A stretch of 37,300 nt of DNA from a virus. Below are positions 21,674-29,412 of the stretch, piece by piece. The notes below the pieces were generated by a model that searched no databases, was not told where the DNA came from, and saw nothing but the letters and a program-made list of their open reading frames with translations. Within the stretch, counting starts at the first letter, position 1, and each line of letters starts with the position of its first letter. The stretch spans positions 1 through 37,300 of the IMG/VR virus record IMGVR_UViG_3300033149_002138; one strand, given 5' to 3'. Position numbers and translations under genes: made by a program.

Positions 21674-21710
21674 GACTCTTGATGAGTATTTTGAGATAGA
21701 GGAGGAATAA
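21600..21710 (+). CDS. Possible overlapping small ORF, 36 residues
   Basis: ATG 21600 to TAA 21708-21710 lies mostly inside the 3' end of the zinc-ribbon gene, in another frame. It reads M-S-R-Y-K-K-S-K-E-R-F-W-R-T-D-F-P-F-L-E-K-K-E, which looks protein-like (aromatic and charged). TGGAGGA lies 23 bases upstream of no use here, so translation is doubtful. Confidence 0.25.
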   Translation: MSRYKKSKERFWRTDFPFLEKKENKTLDEYFEIEEE

Positions 21711-21723
21711 TGTTGCGCTCCCG

Positions 21724-21743
21724 ACCGAAATATATTTATATAA
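21724..21743 (+). promoter_or_regulatory. BRE/TATA promoter, leaderless
   Basis: CCGAAATATA (21724-21733) followed by TTTATATAA (21735-21743) lies just over 20 bases before the ATG at 21765. A start of transcription at or near the ATG would give a leaderless mRNA for the HTH protein, methyltransferase and terminase genes. Confidence 0.65.
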
Positions 21744-21764
21744 CTATGGGTTTATAATTATATA

Positions 21765-21980
21765 ATGAGAAAAAGCGTGACTTTAAAGACTTTAAACAAA
21801 CTGAAGGATTTCTTAAGGAAAATAGACAAGCCAATAAACAAATGCGATATCACTTACAAGTTAAAAATAGATTACAATTCCTTAAAGATAGCAATAAATC
21901 ACCTTCCCAACTATCTGAAGAAAAAAATCAAGGAGAATAATAATGCAAAAAGAATTAAAAATAGAGCAAATAGATATTAA
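21765..21980 (+). CDS. Small winged-helix-like protein
   Basis: 71 residues, very basic C-terminus (K-R-I-K-N-R-A-N-R-Y). Residues about 8-55 read as helix-turn-helix: L-K-D-F-L-R-K-I-D, I-N-K-C-D-I-T-Y-K-L, N-S-L-K-I-A-I-N-H-L. First gene after a strong leaderless promoter, overlapping the methyltransferase gene by 38 bases. Possibly a regulator of the packaging operon; role inferred. Confidence 0.5.
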   Translation: MRKSVTLKTLNKLKDFLRKIDKPINKCDITYKLKIDYNSLKIAINHLPNYLKKKIKENNNAKRIKNRANRY

Positions 21981-23148
21981 CAAGTTAAAGATATATGCAG
22001 AAAATCCGAGAGTTAATGATAACGCAGTAGAGCCGGTAATGAATTCTATAAGAAGATTTGGTTTTAACAATCCCATTCTAACAGATAAGGATCTAAAGAT
22101 AGTTGCAGGGCACACAAGATTAAAGGCAGCTAAAAAATTAGGATTAGACAAGGTTCCTATTATTAGATTAGATATCAGTGGTAATGATTTCAAGGCATAC
22201 AACATAGCAGATAATAAGACTGCATTAATTGCTGACTGGAATTATGCAGGACTGGTTAATATTATGAAAGAGTTGGAGAAAGAGGATAAGGAGATTCTAA
22301 AATACACTGGATTTGATGAAGAAGAATTACAAAAACTACTATTTGAAGAGAAGCAAGGATTAACTGATGAGGATGATGTCCCACCCATTCCTGAAGAGCC
22401 AAAATCTAAATTAGGCCAGATATATCAATTAGGAGAGCATAGGTTGATGTGTGGAGATGCTACAAAGAAAGAGGATGTTGAGAAATTGATGGATGGGAAG
22501 AAAGCAGATATGGTGTTTACTGACCCACCTTATAGAATGAAATCTGAGAAGTTTGGAAGAAAGGGTGATTGTCAGTATGGTGAATTAAAATCTAATGAGG
22601 TATTCCATTATGATGAATGGATTAAAAATATAGAATTTGTTAGAAAAGAAGATTTTAATATTATTGTATTTGAACAGTGGTATAATGTTAAAGATTTATG
22701 GGATGCTCTATCAAAAAGTTATATAGTAAGGAATTTAATGATATGGCACGCAACAAATAGATTTACACATGCAAATAGGTGTTTTATAAACAGATATGAT
22801 ATCTTCATATATGCAACTTCTGGAAAATATTACTTTAATGCTAAAGGTATTGGAAGATTAGACACCATAATAGATTCACCTGTTGCTAGTTTTAAAGAAA
22901 CAGGAAGTAAAGAAAAGATGGGCTCAAAACCTATCAAAATAATGACTCCATATTTAAAGGTTCTAACAAGGCAAAAAGATATAGTATTGGATTTGTTTGG
23001 AGGGAAAGGTTCTACATTAATTGCTTGCGAGAAGCTAAATAGAAAGTGTTATATGATGGAAATAGAGCCAAGATATGTAGATGTTATCATAAAGCGTTGG
23101 GAGGCTTTTACAGGAAAAGAGGCTAAACTACTTAATAGTGAGGAATAA
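21943..23148 (+). CDS. ParB-like / DNA methyltransferase fusion
   Basis: 401 residues behind AGGAGAA. Residues about 5-110 form a ParB/Srx-like domain (L-K-I-Y-A-E-N-P-R...I-V-A-G-H-T-R-L-K-A-A). The methyltransferase has D-P-P-Y at 194-197 and the cofactor site D-L-F-G-G-K-G with Phe352. The D-P-P-Y-before-F-x-G order is that of beta-class N4-cytosine/N6-adenine enzymes. Such fusions are common in phages, usually without a partner restriction enzyme, and likely protect viral DNA. Target sequence unknown. The gene precedes the terminases; whether methylation marks DNA for packaging is speculation. Confidence 0.9.
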   Translation: MQKELKIEQIDINKLKIYAENPRVNDNAVEPVMNSIRRFGFNNPILTDKDLKIVAGHTRLKAAKKLGLDKVPIIRLDISGNDFKAYNIADNKTALIADWNYAGLVNIMKELEKEDKEILKYTGFDEEELQKLLFEEKQGLTDEDDVPPIPEEPKSKLGQIYQLGEHRLMCGDATKKEDVEKLMDGKKADMVFTDPPYRMKSEKFGRKGDCQYGELKSNEVFHYDEWIKNIEFVRKEDFNIIVFEQWYNVKDLWDALSKSYIVRNLMIWHATNRFTHANRCFINRYDIFIYATSGKYYFNAKGIGRLDTIIDSPVASFKETGSKEKMGSKPIKIMTPYLKVLTRQKDIVLDLFGGKGSTLIACEKLNRKCYMMEIEPRYVDVIIKRWEAFTGKEAKLLNSEE

Positions 23149-23171
23149 ATATAATAATAATAGGACTTAAG

Positions 23172-23645
23172 ATGTCACGAAATAGACCAACAGAGCGTAT
23201 AAAGGCTCTTAGGAGGCAGGAAGGGGTAGCAGAACTGTATTATTTAGGAAACTATACTATTCATGAAATATCTCAGGTCTTGGGATGGAGTGAGAGAACA
23301 ATAATAAGAGATCTTAAATCTATGAGGAAGAGATTTGCTAAAGATTTGAAGTATTTGGATGTAAGGAATATACTGGATGCAAGATTAAGGTCCAGAAAGG
23401 CCATTCTAAAGAATATGCATAAGCAGTATTTAAAGGAATCAGATCCATCTAAAAAAGCAAAGATTATGGAGATGATGGACAATATAGACCGGGAAATCAT
23501 AAGGGATTTGCAGGAATTAAGCTTTATAGAGAAACCAAAAGAAAGAGTGGAGGTTGAGAAAACAGACTATGAATTCAGGATTATTAAGAACGGAAAAAAG
23601 AAATCTTCTAAGGATAAACTGGACTCCGACCGAGAAACAGGCTGA
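23172..23645 (+). CDS. Terminase small subunit candidate
   Basis: 157 residues with an N-terminal helix-turn-helix (A-E-L-Y-Y-L-G-N-Y-T-I-H-E-I-S-Q-V-L-G-W followed by S-E-R-T-I-I-R-D-L), then a long helical, probably oligomerising region and a charged tail. It lies directly before and overlaps the large terminase, the standard place for the DNA-recognising subunit. The call is from motif and position. Confidence 0.75.
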   Translation: MSRNRPTERIKALRRQEGVAELYYLGNYTIHEISQVLGWSERTIIRDLKSMRKRFAKDLKYLDVRNILDARLRSRKAILKNMHKQYLKESDPSKKAKIMEMMDNIDREIIRDLQELSFIEKPKERVEVEKTDYEFRIIKNGKKKSSKDKLDSDRETG

Positions 23646-24957
23646 GGCCTTTGAATTACTTGAAGATGATGAAACAACAGAATTATTCTTTGGTGGTGGT
23701 GCTGGTGGAGGAAAATCATATCTCGGTTGTGTATGGCTCTTATATTGCTGCCTAAGATATCCAGGATCAAGATGGCTTATGGGCAGAGCAATATTAAAGG
23801 ATTTAAAGAATTCTACCCTATTAACTTTCTTTTCAGTATGCAAGGAATGGGGGATTAAAAAAGATAAACAGTTTGAATACAGGGCACAGGAGGGGATTAT
23901 AAGATTCTTTAATGGCTCAGAAATATATCTAAAAGACCTCTATGCATATCCATCTGACCCAGAATTTGATAGTTTGGGTTCAACTGAATATACAGGAGCG
24001 TTTATTGATGAGGGAAGCCAAATAACAGTAAAAGCATGGAATATCCTTAAAAGCCGTATAAGGTACAAATTAGAGGAATTTGGTTTAATTCCAAAAACAC
24101 TGATAGCATCAAACCCCTCAAAGAATTTTTTATACTATGACTTTTATAAGCCATATAAAGAGGGTACACTGCCTGTTTATAGGAAATTCGTAAGAGCATT
24201 AGTAAAGGACAATCCATTTATTTCTAAGTATTATATTGAAAACTTGAAGAAATTAGACAAAATCAGCAAGGAGAGGCTCTTATTAGGCAATTTTGAGTAT
24301 GATGATGATCCATACAAACTAATGGAATATGATGATATCTTATCATTATTTACTAATACGCCAGAGAAATCAAAGGACAAATACCTCATAGTGGATGTGG
24401 CCAGATTTGGGGATGACAGAACTGTAATCACTTATTGGGAAGGATTATTTATGAAGAATGTCTGGGTTTATAGCAAACAGGACTTATTAAAGACAGAGAA
24501 ACTGATTGAGGAGAAGGCAATACAATATCAGGTCAAGAGAAATAATATTCTGGTTGATGAGGATGGAATTGGCGGTGGCATAGTTGATCACATGATAGGT
24601 GTGAAGGGCTTTGTTAATAATTCCAAACCAATTGAGAATGAGGATAAAGACAGGGAGCATATTACTCATAATTTTATCAATCTCAAATCACAATGCTATT
24701 TTAGATTAGCAGAATATGTAAGGCTGGGAAAAATTGGAATCTACAAGGATGTGAGTGAGCAGATCAAGAATGAATTGATTGAAGAGTTGGAGCAGATCAA
24801 AAGAAAGGATCCAGACAAGGACGGTAAGTTGGCTGTCGTCGGTAAGGATGTTATTAGAGAGAATATTGGAAGGTCAACTGATTTAGCAGATGCATTTATG
24901 ATGAGAATGTATTTTGAATTGAAAAAGAAAGCAACAGGATTGATAGATTGGGATTAG
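23569..24957 (+). CDS. Terminase large subunit
   Basis: Start chosen at ATG 23569 (462 residues); an in-frame TTG at 23554 is an alternative. Either overlaps the small-subunit gene by over 70 bases. ATPase: Walker A G-G-G-A-G-G-G-K-S at 42-50 and Walker B A-F-I-D-E-G at 144-149. RNase H-like nuclease: D276 in I-V-D-V-A-R-F-G-D-D, then L-V-D-E-D-G-I-G-G-G and S-T-D-L-A-D-A-F near the C-terminus. Complete for the family. It drives DNA packaging through the portal. Confidence 0.95.
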   Translation: MNSGLLRTEKRNLLRINWTPTEKQAEAFELLEDDETTELFFGGGAGGGKSYLGCVWLLYCCLRYPGSRWLMGRAILKDLKNSTLLTFFSVCKEWGIKKDKQFEYRAQEGIIRFFNGSEIYLKDLYAYPSDPEFDSLGSTEYTGAFIDEGSQITVKAWNILKSRIRYKLEEFGLIPKTLIASNPSKNFLYYDFYKPYKEGTLPVYRKFVRALVKDNPFISKYYIENLKKLDKISKERLLLGNFEYDDDPYKLMEYDDILSLFTNTPEKSKDKYLIVDVARFGDDRTVITYWEGLFMKNVWVYSKQDLLKTEKLIEEKAIQYQVKRNNILVDEDGIGGGIVDHMIGVKGFVNNSKPIENEDKDREHITHNFINLKSQCYFRLAEYVRLGKIGIYKDVSEQIKNELIEELEQIKRKDPDKDGKLAVVGKDVIRENIGRSTDLADAFMMRMYFELKKKATGLIDWD

Positions 24958-24965
24958 ATAGAAAG

Positions 24966-24973
24966 TTATAAAT
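24966..24973 (+). promoter_or_regulatory. TATA box, leaderless portal promoter
   Basis: TTATAAAT lies about 30 bases before the portal ATG (24999) with no ribosome site in between, fitting a leaderless transcript. A second TTTATAAAT at 24985-24993 is too close to the ATG to serve it. Confidence 0.5.
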
Positions 24974-24998
24974 AGATAAAGGAATTTATAAATAAAAA

Positions 24999-27158
24999 AT
25001 GGCTAAAACCACCAAACCCACTACTAAAATAGAAAAGACTTCTAAAGCAAAGCCCAAAGAAACTACAAGACTTATTGATGGGGCTACAAATATCCAGGGT
25101 TTGAATTATGAGTTTGATCCTTATTTGATATTTGACTTTGCTCGAAGAGATCCAATTATCAGAGCAGCCAAGAACAAGAAAGCACTGAAAGTTATGGCTG
25201 GAGGCTGGAGTATAGAACCTACACTGGATGAGCCAGATGCAGAGGCGCAGGCAGATGCTTTCATGGAATTCACGAAGACAGCAGGGGGAAGGATACCTGA
25301 TTCAGGAGAGCAAATCAATTTTGATGGAGTTCTATTCAAGGCATTACTCTCGTTAATAGAGGGTGATGAGATTTATATTGAGGTGAGAAACACAGTATTA
25401 GGGGTTCCTGGAGAACTGCATGTCCTTGATTGGGAGGACATGAGGATTAAACTGAATGATAAGAAGACAAAGATAGAGTCTTATAATCAGATAATTAATG
25501 ACAGAGTTGTGACTAAATTCAGGCCAGAAGAAATAATACACAGGAATCTATTCGCTCAGGGAACAAGAAAGTATGGAAGGAGTTTGATTGAATCAATCAT
25601 GCATCAGGCAGCAGGAAGGATGTTTGCTGTGAGATATGCTAATGATCTATTTGTCAATCAGAAGCCGAAGGGAATATGGACCTTCAATATGGACGATGAG
25701 GAGTTTGAGAAAGCCAAGGATTTAATCAAAGAGGGTAAGAGAAAGGCATGGAATGATTTCTATATACAGGGGAAAGAAGATAAGATAACATACAAGAATA
25801 TGGATATTGGGACAGAGATGGCCTACAAGGATTTTATTCAAGACAACAGGGTGGAAATATTAATTGGTATGGGTGTGCCACCCGGCTCTGTTTATCTCTC
25901 AGGAACAGCAAGGGGCTGGGAATCAGATGTTGAACTGAGCGAGTTTGATGAGGAGATTAATTTTATAAGGACATTTATAGAGAATATTATTAATGATATG
26001 CTTCTTCCTAGATTTGGTTTTAATGCTATAAAATTCAGATTTAACAGATCAAATAAGAGGGATGAGGAAAGAGAAGCCAAAATAGTTGATATACTTTCAG
26101 ATATTCTTACTGTTAATGAGAGGAGAGAGATGATTGGTAAGCAGGCTATAGAGGGTGGAGATGTTATAATCCCAAAAATGAAAGGTGGAGGAATGGGAGT
26201 TGGTTTGCATCCTTCTCCAGGAGGGCATAGTGAGTTAGATCAGACAGAAATGGAGGGTGTTGGTGTTGGAAGAGAGACTTATAAGATTAATACTAATTTG
26301 AAAATGAGGAATTATTTCAGGAAGACTGGAGGTGGTGGTAATTTATTATTTGCTAAAGCAGTAGCAAGAAGAATCCCACAGAAACAGGCAAAGAAGATTA
26401 CTCATAAGAATGTCCAGAAGATAGAGCAACTTGAAAAGGAATATATGAATGAATTGAATGAGTTGTTGAAGAATTATATCAACAAGATTGGAGAGGTTGT
26501 CCATACAATAGATGAAAGAAGATTTTTATTCAAAAGAGGAAAGATTAATGCTTTAAAGAAGGTTGCAGATCCAACCAGGGAAATAGAGGAATTGGAAGCT
26601 ATTAGAAGGGAGTTTATTGGAAAATCAAGATTATTGAGTGCTCATTTTGTAACCAAGGCATGGGATTATGGAATTGATTCTGCACAGATAGAGCTGGATA
26701 TGCCCCTTAATAAGATAGCGATAGGGGCTGAAACTATTGATTTGCTAAAAAATATGAATATAGATATTGTAGAGGGGGCTATGAGTGAATTGGGGCAGAA
26801 AGCCAAGTTCCATATAAGAGAGGGAATTCTTGCTGGTGAATCAATCCCTGATATTACTAAAAGACTTGAAAAGGTTAAGGGCTCTGTTGAATTAGTTTAT
26901 AAGAATAGGATGAGGACTATCGCTAGAACAGAGGTTTCAAGAGCCATGAATATGGGGAGTATTGAGGCTTATAAAAATTCTAATGTTGTTAGAAAGGTTA
27001 GGGTTCTAATTGGTAAGGACCCAGACGGAACATGCTCAGCAGCATTTGGTGGAAGACCGGGACAGCTTGGAAAAGAATTCAGCCTCGATGATCCTCCATC
27101 ATTACCTAATCATCCAAATTGCACATGTGTAGTTGTGCCGGTTACGGAGGAAATATAA
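24999..27158 (+). CDS. Portal protein fused to MuF-like head morphogenesis domain
   Basis: 719 residues, larger than a lone portal. Residues about 25-410 are the portal (D-P-Y-L-I-F-D-F-A-R-R-D-P-I-I...G-G-W-S-I-E-P...L-H-V-L-D-W-E-D-M). A Gly-rich linker follows (G-G-G-M-G-V-G-L-H-P-S-P-G-G). Residues about 480-719 are helical, ending in the SPP1 gp7/MuF signature (R-T-I-A-R-T-E-V-S-R-A...L-P-N-H-P-N-C-T-C-V-V-V-P). MuF proteins are minor capsid proteins inside the head. The fusion fixes one MuF copy per portal subunit. Confidence 0.9.
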   Translation: MAKTTKPTTKIEKTSKAKPKETTRLIDGATNIQGLNYEFDPYLIFDFARRDPIIRAAKNKKALKVMAGGWSIEPTLDEPDAEAQADAFMEFTKTAGGRIPDSGEQINFDGVLFKALLSLIEGDEIYIEVRNTVLGVPGELHVLDWEDMRIKLNDKKTKIESYNQIINDRVVTKFRPEEIIHRNLFAQGTRKYGRSLIESIMHQAAGRMFAVRYANDLFVNQKPKGIWTFNMDDEEFEKAKDLIKEGKRKAWNDFYIQGKEDKITYKNMDIGTEMAYKDFIQDNRVEILIGMGVPPGSVYLSGTARGWESDVELSEFDEEINFIRTFIENIINDMLLPRFGFNAIKFRFNRSNKRDEEREAKIVDILSDILTVNERREMIGKQAIEGGDVIIPKMKGGGMGVGLHPSPGGHSELDQTEMEGVGVGRETYKINTNLKMRNYFRKTGGGGNLLFAKAVARRIPQKQAKKITHKNVQKIEQLEKEYMNELNELLKNYINKIGEVVHTIDERRFLFKRGKINALKKVADPTREIEELEAIRREFIGKSRLLSAHFVTKAWDYGIDSAQIELDMPLNKIAIGAETIDLLKNMNIDIVEGAMSELGQKAKFHIREGILAGESIPDITKRLEKVKGSVELVYKNRMRTIARTEVSRAMNMGSIEAYKNSNVVRKVRVLIGKDPDGTCSAAFGGRPGQLGKEFSLDDPPSLPNHPNCTCVVVPVTEEI

Positions 27159-27159
27159 A

Positions 27160-27288
27160 ATGGCATTTAGATGTGAATGTATAAAATGTGGTTATAGGAT
27201 GACCACAGATGAGCACTGCATAGATGTTAAGTGTCCTAAATGTGGTGGTGAAATGCGCAGGTGGAATCGTCCTGGTCCGGGAAGATGA
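27160..27288 (+). CDS. Rubredoxin-like zinc-ribbon protein, 42 residues
   Basis: ATG 27160 is behind GGAGG (27146-27150) and one base after the portal-MuF stop; TGA at 27286-27288. Two metal pairs, C-I-K-C-G and C-P-K-C-G-G, and a closing R-P-G-P-G-R. Small proteins with this C-P-K-C-G-G-x-M-R-R...R-P-G-P-G pattern are familiar next to phage portal/MuF genes. Exact role unknown. Confidence 0.75.
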   Translation: MAFRCECIKCGYRMTTDEHCIDVKCPKCGGEMRRWNRPGPGR

Positions 27289-27872
27289 ATATTAAAAGAG
27301 ATTTAAAAGGTAGATTTGTTAAAGGAGTAAAAATCCCTAAAGAATGGTATAAACATCCAAAAGGATTTACTAATTCTGGAAGTTTTACTTCTGAAAGAAT
27401 GAAAGGAAAAAACAATCTTTTTTATGGAAGAAGACATACAAAAGAATCAAAAAAGAAAATAAGTAAAAACAGTGCTATGAAAAATAATCCAGAAGTTAGA
27501 GAAAAAGTAAGTAAAGCATTGAAAGGAAGTAAACATACTGAAGAATCAAAAAAGAAACAAAGAAAAGCAATGAAAAGAAGAGTTAGATTAGGAATACATA
27601 ATTTTTGGAAAGGAGGAATTTCAAAGTATTATCAACAATTAAATCATAGTTTAAGAAATTCTGAATGGAAACACTGGAGAGAAGCAGTATTCAAAAGAGA
27701 TAATTATACTTGTCAGAAATGTGGATTAAGAAGTGGTAATGGAAAAGCAGTTTATTTAGAACCACACCATATAGTTTCTGTAAAGGATTGTGTTGATATG
27801 AATTTTATGGAATTAATATACGATATTGAAAATGGATTAACACTTTGTAAAGAGTGTCATAAATTATCATAA
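27285..27872 (+). CDS. HNH homing endonuclease with NUMOD3-like repeats
   Basis: Start chosen at ATG 27285 (ATGA overlap); 195 residues. Two NUMOD3-like DNA-binding motifs lie at about residues 40-70 and 80-100 (L-F-Y-G-R-R-H-T-K-E-S-K-K-K-I; G-S-K-H-T-E-E-S-K-K-K). The HNH domain follows (F-K-R-D-N-Y-T-C-Q-K-C-G...L-E-P-H-H-I-V-S...G-L-T-L-C-K-E-C-H). It is free-standing between the zinc-ribbon and protease genes, markedly more A-rich than both, and followed by an A/T-rich gap. It is probably a mobile, selfish gene that cleaves intron-less or virus-free relatives. Confidence 0.9.
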   Translation: MNIKRDLKGRFVKGVKIPKEWYKHPKGFTNSGSFTSERMKGKNNLFYGRRHTKESKKKISKNSAMKNNPEVREKVSKALKGSKHTEESKKKQRKAMKRRVRLGIHNFWKGGISKYYQQLNHSLRNSEWKHWREAVFKRDNYTCQKCGLRSGNGKAVYLEPHHIVSVKDCVDMNFMELIYDIENGLTLCKECHKLS

Positions 27873-27902
27873 ATATATAATTATAAATATATAACCAAAT
27901 TA

Positions 27903-27911
27903 TTTATATAA
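27903..27911 (+). promoter_or_regulatory. TATA box, leaderless protease-capsid promoter
   Basis: TTTATATAA is about 25 bases before the ATG at 27936 with no ribosome-binding site between. It would restart transcription of capsid genes downstream of the HNH insertion. Confidence 0.6.
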
Positions 27912-27935
27912 CAGTTCTGTATTTTATTTAAAAAG

Positions 27936-29411
27936 ATGCCATATACTATCCAAAACCCACCCGAGAGGATTAAATCTTTGCCTAAGCATGCACAGGAAAT
28001 CTTTATTTCTGCTTTCAATAATGCAATCAAACAATACAAGGGTGATGAGACAAGAGCAAATAAAGTGGCATGGGCAGCTGTCAAGAACAAATATAAAAAG
28101 GTAGGTGATAGATGGTTGGCAAAGACTTTGGTTAATAGATTAAAGAAAGCATTGCCGAAGAAGCCACCAGAGAAGAAGCCATTGCCCCCTGGAGCGCATA
28201 GAACTCCGCCAAAAGGATATCCTTCTTCTAAAGAAGACTATGCTATTCCAAATGAATTCAAGTATCCATTAAAACCAAAATCCAGATGCTTGGCTGCTTG
28301 GAGATACTTCATGAAGCCTGAGAACCAAAGGTTCTATTCAAGCTCTGAAATAGCATCGATAAAAGCAAGGATAAAGAGCTATGCAAAGAAACATTATAAT
28401 TTAGAATTGAAGGAAGGAATTAAAAAAACAGGACCTTTTAACTTATATTTCTCATTACAAAAGACATTCAACAAAGATATGGAGGTGTTGGCAAAGGAGC
28501 TGAATATTGCAGAGGGAATTCCAGAAGAGTTTGCTGGTATAGAAATGGAGCCAGGATTATACTCATATGGTATTGCATCTACAGAAGAGATAGACACTGA
28601 CGGAGAGAAGATTGTGATTGATGACGAAATTATTAATGGATTATCTAACCCTCCTTACAACAAGATATTTCTTTCTCATGATAACAAAGATATTGCTTCA
28701 GGAGTGATTAAATTTTCAGGAAGAATACCTGAATTGGATAATCAGTTCTACATAGTAGAAAGGATTAATGAGCATCATCCTATGTTTAAGAATATAGTTG
28801 GCTCAATACAGAATGGTTATTTGGACAGCTATTCTGTTGCAGGAGAAGCTTCACTTGAATATGATCCTGTATCTGGTTCAAGGGTCAGGAAAGTAACATC
28901 GCTGAGAGAAGTCAGCAGAACTTCTTATCCTGCGAATCCTGATGCTGGGATACAAGGCATGTTCTTTGTTAAGACCGCTAATGGTGGATTTTTAATAAAA
29001 AAGGAGGATATAGCAGAAATGAATGAAGAAGATTTAAACAAAGCATTAGAACCTCTGAATAAAACATTAGAGGAACTAAAGAAACGGTTGGAATCCGTAG
29101 AAAAATTCCAGAAAGACTTAGAAGATAAGCCTGATACTCCTGCTGCTGATGAGAATAAAGGAAGTGAAGAGGGATCAGGTGAAGAAACAGGAGATGAAGA
29201 AACAAAAGAAGAAGAAAAGAAAGAGGATATTGAAAAGATGATTGACAAGAAGTTAGAGGAATTTAAGAAATCTCTAGGTAGTAAGTTAGAGGAAAGAAAG
29301 TCAGAAATCAAGGATGAGAGCAAAGAGTTTGAGAAGACATCTAAAGAAGGAAATAGTCTATTTGGTTTCCTAAAGGATCCAAGCAAGACTCAATTTGTGG
29401 GAGGTGCATAA
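27936..29411 (+). CDS. ChaB domain - prohead protease - scaffold-like fusion
   Basis: 491 residues in three parts. Residues about 1-62 are a ChaB-like domain (L-P-K-H-A-Q-E-I-F...A-W-A-A-V-K-N-K-Y). A Pro/Lys linker and a helical segment (F-Y-S-S-S-E-I-A-S-I-K-A-R-I) run to about 160. Residues about 165-360 are an HK97-type prohead protease, with His248 in F-L-S-H-D and a Ser298/Ser300 pair in L-D-S-Y-S-V-A-G, then E-V-S-R-T-S-Y-P-A-N-P. Residues about 365-491 are Glu/Lys-rich coiled coil, like a scaffolding domain. It overlaps the capsid gene region tightly. Confidence 0.85.
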   Translation: MPYTIQNPPERIKSLPKHAQEIFISAFNNAIKQYKGDETRANKVAWAAVKNKYKKVGDRWLAKTLVNRLKKALPKKPPEKKPLPPGAHRTPPKGYPSSKEDYAIPNEFKYPLKPKSRCLAAWRYFMKPENQRFYSSSEIASIKARIKSYAKKHYNLELKEGIKKTGPFNLYFSLQKTFNKDMEVLAKELNIAEGIPEEFAGIEMEPGLYSYGIASTEEIDTDGEKIVIDDEIINGLSNPPYNKIFLSHDNKDIASGVIKFSGRIPELDNQFYIVERINEHHPMFKNIVGSIQNGYLDSYSVAGEASLEYDPVSGSRVRKVTSLREVSRTSYPANPDAGIQGMFFVKTANGGFLIKKEDIAEMNEEDLNKALEPLNKTLEELKKRLESVEKFQKDLEDKPDTPAADENKGSEEGSGEETGDEETKEEEKKEDIEKMIDKKLEEFKKSLGSKLEERKSEIKDESKEFEKTSKEGNSLFGFLKDPSKTQFVGGA

Positions 29412-29412
29412 A

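Noticed and set aside
27285-27872. Intron-encoded endonuclease with a group I intron
   Set aside because: Flanking genes are complete on both sides and no split gene or intron core is evident.
28925-29386. Long minus-strand open frame (153 codons) opposite the scaffold-like region
   Set aside because: Ser/Phe/Leu-rich translation is the expected mirror of Glu/Lys-rich codons on the + strand; no ribosome site or promoter.
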